DNA from: Cryptomeria japonica
Lineage: Eukaryota; Streptophyta; Pinopsida; Cupressales; Cupressaceae
Assembly: GCF_030272615.1 (NCBI RefSeq)
Contig: NC_081410.1
Span: 291,806,457 to 291,870,456 of the forward strand
Direction: 5' to 3'
Length of the DNA: 64,000 nt
Of the stretch, positions 58,077 through 64,000 are shown piece by piece. Within the stretch, counting starts at the first letter, position 1, and every line of letters starts with the position of its first letter. Position numbers and translations under genes: made by a program. Below the pieces are notes generated by a model that had not been told where the DNA came from, searched no databases, and saw only the letters and a list, made by a program, of their open reading frames with translations.

Positions 58077-58860
58077 TGTAGACACCCAAAATTGTCATGT
58101 ATAATTAAATAAATATTTTATTTATTTAATTATCTAAGCCTAATTCTTCTATTAATTAAATAAATTTTTATTTATTTAATTAATTCATTTATCCTCTTCT
58201 AGCCTTATTTCTTATTTAAATAAATACATTTATTTATTTAAATTGTCCTTTTCCTAAATTAAATAAATATTTTATTTATTTAATTGTCCTACTTCTTCTA
58301 TTTATTAAATAAATATTTATTTATTTAATTAATTCATTATCTTTTTCTACACATGACACATGTCATTCATCTCTTAATTCATACACTACCTACCCCTTTC
58401 ATTATTTTGGTATTTCTTATACCTACCCTCTAATCCTAGCCGACCTCTCTTTTTACACCTCTCAATCTTAACCCTCCATTTCTTATTGTGTCTTCTATTT
58501 AAGGAGATGCTTTCTTCATTGTCAAACCCTAATAAGACAGGCTAATGATCTTTCATGCAACTTGGCTACACTAAGATCCTACTTGCAACCACATTCCGTT
58601 CTTTGTTGAGCTCTTGTGCATATAAAAATCTGAGAGCAAATATATCAAGCAAGATCAATGGAGATAGGAAGAATGGAGATCAAAACCCTATTGGACATGT
58701 GATGGTATAATCTTTGTGATTTTGAGTTATTTTACATTGTCTTAGGTAATCTTCATATGTTATGGTGGATCTTTGTTCATTGTTAGGCTAGGGTTTTGTG
58801 GTTGAATTCATTTAGCCTTTCAATATTGTTGTTTATTGTTATCCATTTTCACCATAAACA
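58077..58860 (+). repeat. gypsy 3' LTR (784 bp)
   Basis: Same length as 42683-43466. I found two differences on reading both: A/G in the AAATT[A/G]TCC stretch and C/T in CTCTTT[C/T]TACACC, both transitions. Followed by the target duplication GAACC. Confidence 0.97.
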
Positions 58861-58865
58861 GAACC

Positions 58866-59399
58866 ATTGAAGAAAAGGATGTCACAAGTAAGTTATTGAG
58901 AACCCTTCTACCTGATTATGCAATCCGAGTCTCTGCAATCAATGAATTGAGGTCTATACCCAATATGCCAGTTTCTTTGGATGCTACTATTGGTAAGCTA
59001 CATGCATTTGAGTTAAGTAACTTTGATAACAGTGGGTCTTCGGTAAATAAAATTGAGTCTGCATTTAGTTCTTTTCATCTTGATGAATCTGATGATTACA
59101 ATGAAAGAAAGTATAAGTACTCTGAAGGGAATCACAGTGGAGCAATTGAAATATTTCGCAAAAACATGGAGGAGGTACACAAACTTTATGAAGAAATCAG
59201 AAAGCGAGAAGAGTTTGAAGCATTATTAGCCAGAAGGTTACCAAGAGGCAAAGGTAAGTATAAAGGAGAACTACCATTGAAATGTTTTAACTGTGATAGA
59301 ATAGGACATATGGCTTCTAATTGCCCTGACAAAGAATCCAGTGAAAAGAGAGATTACCAAGATGACAGACAGAAAAATAATCATTACAGAGGACACTGA
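58866..59399 (+). pseudogene. copia Gag, C-terminal part with CCHC knuckle
   Basis: Continuation of 42256-42682 after the gypsy insertion. It carries IEEKDVTSKLLRTLLPDYAI and the knuckle CFNCDRIGHMASNC (59283-59324). A TGA at 59397-59399 interrupts the frame, which then continues into protease. Confidence 0.88.
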
Positions 59400-62300
59400 G
59401 GCTTCAGAAGAAGAGATAGAAAGTCATGCCTAATAGCTGATGAGGAATCCAATGATGATAAATCAGATGAAATTGATACAGAGGAAGTAGTTTATGTGGC
59501 TATCAAAGATGGATCAAATGAAGAAAGGTATGAAAAAAAAGCCCTAATATCTCACATAAATACTAATGATTCTTGGATCATAGATAGTGGATGCTCACAT
59601 CACATGACAGGTGATAAACACAAGTTTGTTATGTTAAGAGATTATGATGGAGGTTATGTAAGATTTGGTAATGATGTACCATGTCCGGTAAAAGGTAAAG
59701 GATCCATAACACTTCTTGACAATGCTAAATGTAATGATGTTTATTGGGTTGAAGATTTGAAATATAATTTGTTGAGTGTAGCACAGCTAAACAACACAGG
59801 TTACCGAATAGAATTTCAGAAAGGAATTGTCAAAGTTCATGACAAGCATGGAAAGTTAGCTGCTACCGGGACTCAAACAAAAGGTAACACATTTCACCTT
59901 GACTCAACTCGGAATAATTGTCTTTATGCAAAGATAGATGATACCTGGTTATGGCATAAAAGGTTTTGTCATGTAAATTTTGATAATCTGATCAAAATAA
60001 GTAAGAAGCATCGAGTAAGAGGTCTACCAAGTCTTGAGAAACCTAAGAATGCTATGTGCCGAGGATGCCAGATGGGTAAGATGATAAGATCAAGCTTTAC
60101 AAGTAAGTCCTACACTTCTAAGGGAATTTTAGATCTTGTGCACACTGATCTTTGTGGTCCTATGAAAGTTCAAAGTTATTATGGTGATATATATTTCATA
60201 TTATTTGTGGATGATTATTCAAGGATGATGTCAGTTATGTTTTTAAAAGAAAAATTAGAAGCTTTTCAAATGTTTAAATGGTACAAGGCAAGAGTTGAAA
60301 ATGAAACAAGAAGACAACTGAAATGTCTTAGATTAGATAGAGGAGGAGAGTTTACCTCTGATGAGTTCAACTTATTCTACAATGATCATGGTATGAAAAG
60401 ACAAGTCTCTACACCGAGAACTCCACAGCAAAATGGGATAGCTAAGAGAAGAAACAAATCTATTGTGGATTGTGCTAGAGCCCTAATGATTGAAAAGAAA
60501 GTGCCACAAACATTTTAGAGAGAAGCAATAAGCACAGTAGTTTACACCCTGAACCGAGTACAACTGAAGAAAGGAACTTTGAAGACACCATATGAAATCT
60601 GGTATGACAAGAAACCTAATGTAAGTTACTTCAAAATCTTTGGAAGTAGATTCTATGTACACAAAGATGATAGAAATGGAAAGTTTGATCAAAAAAGTGA
60701 AGAAGGAACATTTCTTGGTTATTCTTCTAGAAGTAAAGCATTTAAATGTCTGATCAAATCATCTAGCAAAATAGTAGAAAGTGCAAATGTAAAAATTGAT
60801 AAATTTGCAGAAAGAAATGATGAAGGAAATTCTAAAGAACCAAAAGACTATGAAGAATTTGTGTATGTTCAACCGAGAAGTCCTACCGAGAAAGTTGTTG
60901 AAGGGAATGAAGATAATGTCTAGTTACCGAGTGATGAAGAAGATCATACAGAATCTACCGAGCCTGTATTAGCCAAGTATGTCAGAAGGAATCATGCATC
61001 AAGTCAGATTATAGGAGATAAAGATGATCCAGTGATGACAAGGAACAAACCCGAGACAGAACACATGTCTGATATCTGAATTTGAATCAAGGATAGTGAA
61101 AGAGGCATTTAACAGTGAAGATTGGATAAATGCTATGACAGAAGAGATTGATCAAATCAAGAAGAATGACACATGGACACTGGTCCCAAGACCGAAGGAT
61201 AAAAATATAATCGATACTAAGTGGATTTTCAGAAATAAGCTAAATGAGAAAGGTGAGGTCATTCGAAATAAAGCAAGACTAGTTTGCAAAGGATATGCTC
61301 AAGAAGAGGGAATTGATTATGGTGAGACTTTTGCACATGTGGCAAGACTTGAAGGAGTTAGAACATTGTTGGCATATGCTGCTTACAAAAATTTCAAGGT
61401 ATATCAAATGGATGTCAAATCTACATTTCTGAATGGTATATTAGAAGAAGAAGTTTATATTGAACAACCTGAAGGATTTGTTGAAGACAAGAATAAAGAT
61501 CAGGTATGTAAATTGAACAAAGCATTATATGGTTTGAAACAAGCACCTAGAGCATGGTATGAGAGATTGCACTCTTATTTAATCAAGATTGGTTTCATAA
61601 GGACAAGTGAAAACAACAATATGTATATGAAGAATGATGAACATGGAATACTAATCTTAGCCATATTTGCTGATGATATTATCTTTTGTGGAAATGACTC
61701 TTTATGCAAGAACTTTGGAAATGAAATGAGCAAAGAATTTGAGATGTCATTAATCGGTGAGATAAAGTATTTTATAGTTTTACAGATACTGCAAATGAAA
61801 GATGAGATTTTCATTACTCAATCCAAGTACATAAAGGAAATCTCGAAGAAATTTGGAATGGAGGATTCAAAACCAGTAAGTACTCCTATGACTACCAACT
61901 GTAAATTATCAAAGAATGATGAATTTGCATCTATTGATGAGACACTTTACCGATCTATGATTGGAAAATTGCAATATGTTGTTCACAGCAGACCAGACAT
62001 AGCACATGCAGTAGGTATAGTTGCAAGATTTTCTGCAGATCTCAAGGAAACACACATGACAACAATCAAGAGAATTTTCAAATACTTGAAAGGCACTGAA
62101 GATTATGGCTTAGTATATTAGAAAGGAAATGACTTTGATTTAAAAGTTTATACTGATGTTGATTGGGCAGGCGACATTGATGACAGAAAAAGCACAAGTG
62201 GAGGAGCTTTCTTTTTAGGAGAAAGACTAGTGAGTTGGCTTAGCAAGAAACAAGGATGTGTTTCACAGTTAACAGTAGAAGCTGAATATATTGTTGTAGC

Positions 62301-62642
62301 ATTGAATTGTACCAATATAGCATGGATCAAACAACTGTTGGAAGGTATAAATGAGAAAGTTACTGAGCCAGTAACTATATTCTGTGACCTTACTAGTGTC
62401 ATTAATATTTCAAAGAATCTTGTTATGCACTCTAAGACAAAGCACATCTCTATCAAATATCATTATCTTAGAGAAGAAGTTCAAGAGAAGAAAGTGGTGT
62501 TGGAGTATGTTAGCAGAAAGGAACAAATCGCAGATATCTTCACAAAGCCATTGCCAAGGGACACTTTTGAGTATCTCAGAAGCAAGCTAGGGGTCCTACC
62601 CCTATCTTCTACTCACTGTTCGAGTTCGGTGAAAGCATCAAT
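59400..62642 (+). pseudogene. copia pol: protease, integrase, RT, RNase H
   Basis: Protease with WIIDSGCSHHMTG (59573-59611). Integrase zinc region with LWHKRFCHVNF and CRGCQMGKM (59949-60080). Core with VHTDLCGP and RLDRGGEF (60137-60355). The third catalytic position is Lys instead of Glu (GIAKRRN, codon 60444-60446), so integration activity would be lost. RT has [12 protein letters not shown] and [10 protein letters not shown], where YVDD is usual (61400-61695). RNase H has TDVDWAGD and VEAEYIVVA (62151-62300). It is broken by TAG at 60516-60518, TAG at 60921-60923, a frameshift near 61075 and TAG at 62119-62121. Confidence 0.9.
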
Positions 62643-62653
62643 TCGATGAATCT

Positions 62654-63225
62654 ATAGAATATTATGTGTGGATTGATGCTTATTTACATACTTTAGGATG
62701 TTTTCTAAAGGTGTGCAGGAAACAAATACAGGAAATAGGAATTGAAGACATAATGCTCTAACTGAGACTGAGTTGACACATAACAGCAAGGAATTCACTT
62801 CTCAGCAGAAGAAATCCTGTTTTAGCTCTTTTACTTTTTGGCATTGTTGTCAAAGGGGGAGAAGACTATTGTATGGGGGAGAAGTCTGATGACAGGGGGA
62901 GAGCATTTCAGAATCTCACAACAATCTGAATCCGAATCAATAGAATATTATGTGTGGATTGATGCTTATTTACATACTTTAGGATGTTTTCTAAAGGTGT
63001 GCAGGAAACAAATACAGGAAATAGGAATTGAAGACATAATGCTTTGACCGAGACTGAGTTGACACATAACAACAAGGAATTCACTTCTCAGTGGAAGAAA
63101 TCATGTTTTAGCTCTTTTACTTTTTGGCATTGTTGTCAAAGGGGGAGAAGACTATTGTATGGGGGAGAAGTCTGATGACAGGGGGAGAGCATTTCAGAAT
63201 CTCACAACAATCTGAATCCGAATCA
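62654..63225. repeat. 286-bp tandem duplication in copia 3' UTR
   Basis: Copies start at 62654 and 62940 (ATAGAATATTATGTGTGG) and are nearly identical. Each contains purine tracts AAAGGGGGAGAAG, ATGGGGGAGAAG and ACAGGGGGAGAG, which resemble the polypurine tract before the 3' LTR. Confidence 0.9.
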
Positions 63226-63272
63226 ATTAGGTCAAATCAATTGGTTTTGCCATCAATGCCAAAGGGGGAGAT

Positions 63273-64000
63273 TGTTGGCATTATAACAGACAAGGGGAGA
63301 TTGTTAGCATTTCAATAAGGATATTGAGAAGGTTGATAATTATGGATATAACTGATCAAGGATGTTTCCAGTCTTAATATTATTATTTTGTCATTGATGT
63401 CAAGAAATTGATTTTCTAATTCAGTATGATGTTGCCATATCTTAAGAAGTATGATTTGATGAGTATAAAGATGTCAGTAAAAGACACGAAAAGATTGTGA
63501 TGAATAAGGGGAGAAATAATTTATTCAATGGGCAACTATTACCGAGTTAGACAATGATGAGATCATGATGTTTAGATTGTTTTGATATCCTACATATGCT
63601 ATTGATTGAAAGGTTAATACTATACTATGTTACCGAGCAAAGAACCTAGTCGGTAAACCCTAAGGAACCTAGTCAGTAAACCCTAAGGTTATCACTATCG
63701 GTTAATGAAGGCGGAAGGTCTACCGATTGAAGTTTAGTATTTACCAAGTTGCAACCGAGCTATAACAGAATGCATTAAATGATTAAATGCGTTATTTAAT
63801 GAAGGAAGTTGATGAGCTGGAATAGATTAAATGATTGGTATGATGTGCATGAAGTTTGTTAAAAGAATCTATGACAATAGAAGATCGGCAGAAAGATCTA
63901 CAACTCAGATTGAATTGCAATACCTTAGCACAAGTTTCAAGAAATGTATGCAAGTTCCAAGGCAAGGTAAAACGTTTTCAGATCGAATGATACATTGAAC
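63273..64000 (+). repeat. copia 3' LTR, first 728 bp (cut by window end)
   Basis: Starts TGTTGGCATTATAACAG after the purine tract and aligns with 40677 onward. Differences include a 3-bp indel (GGTTGTTGAT versus GGTTGAT) and scattered substitutions. Confidence 0.92.

Larger units (their letters stand above)
42683..58860 (+). mobile_element. Young full-length Ty3/gypsy element, Tat lineage, 16178 bp, with antisense PMD gene
   Basis: Two 784-bp LTRs (42683-43466 and 58077-58860) differ at about two positions by eye. A perfect GAACC duplication flanks it (42678-42682 and 58861-58865). Order: LTR, 2.2 kb leader with decamer arrays, Gag-PR (45699-49379), RT-RNase H-second RNase H-integrase (49376-53209), a non-coding stretch with hairpin motifs and AATAAA words, a PMD gene on the opposite strand (57732-54932), polypurine tract AAAGAGGGGCAAAA (58063-58076) and LTR. 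The second, plant-type RNase H between the RT-linked RNase H and integrase, together with the absence of a chromodomain, defines the Tat lineage. Three stops in pol and six in PMD make this copy non-autonomous as read. Confidence 0.95.
40677..64000 (+). mobile_element. Ty1/copia element, split by the gypsy element and cut by the window end
   Basis: 5' LTR 40677-42171, primer-site-like TTGTATCAGAGC (42196-42207), Gag start 42256-42682, then the gypsy insertion 42683-58860. Gag resumes after the GAACC duplication and continues into protease, integrase, RT and RNase H (to 62640). A repetitive 3' UTR follows, then a polypurine tract AAAGGGGGAGA (63261-63271) and the 3' LTR from 63273, truncated at 64000. 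Reading the host frame across the insertion is seamless, which proves the nesting. The two LTR copies differ noticeably (several percent by eye), so it is older than its guest. Confidence 0.92.

Overview
This window looks like a stretch of a large, repeat-rich seed-plant genome, most likely a gymnosperm. It has one host gene with very long introns. Nearly everything else is nested LTR retrotransposons (Ty1/copia and Ty3/gypsy), non-autonomous LTR elements, a solo LTR, a LINE-like retroposon and small DNA transposons. A roughly 20 kb first intron filled with old insertions suggests a conifer. That is an inference from architecture, not a species call.

Host gene. Six exons on the minus strand (38485 down to 12607) encode the first 275 residues of a group IV calcium-dependent protein kinase, the CPK16/18/28 type. 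They cover an N-terminal myristoylation/palmitoylation signal and the kinase domain up to subdomain IX. The rest of the kinase, the autoinhibitory segment and the EF hands are not in the window and should lie left of base 1, beyond a nest of copia elements that would sit in the next intron.

Layout. 1-10111: a minus-strand copia element split by a complete plus-strand copia (2696-8239) and by a second plus-strand copia ending at 1203, which is itself cut by another LTR end at 267. 10112-18322: kinase exons 2-6 and introns, including a hAT-type element with an 8-bp target duplication. 18323-38194: intron 1, with a solo LTR (20110-21534), a decayed minus-strand gypsy (25590-28895) hit by a 379-bp TRIM (27255-27633), a gutted copia (28896-32947) hit by a coding-free LTR element (30439-32600), a LINE-like retroposon (33725-35518) hit by a small DNA transposon, and a 963-bp direct duplication. 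38486-40676: upstream flank of the kinase. 40677-64000: a copia element running off the window, split inside gag by a young 16.2 kb gypsy element (42683-58860).

Most interesting part. The young gypsy element belongs to the Tat lineage: dual RNase H, no chromodomain, Gag-PR with a G-patch. Its two LTRs are 784 bp each and differ at about two positions by eye. Between integrase and the 3' LTR it carries, on the opposite strand, a two-exon gene for a plant mobile domain (PMD, MAIN-like) protein, with a consensus GT-AG intron and a TATA-like box. A roughly 20-bp-phased array of the decamer CGCGTCTGTG sits in the leader of the sense gag-pol unit and, inverted, in the intron of the antisense PMD gene. 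Each array reads the same way relative to its own gene. A small covarying RNA-like hairpin motif (GGYG-AAAA-stem-loop-YRCY) occurs five times in the element. Pol and PMD are broken only by stop codons, never by frameshifts, although the insertion is recent.
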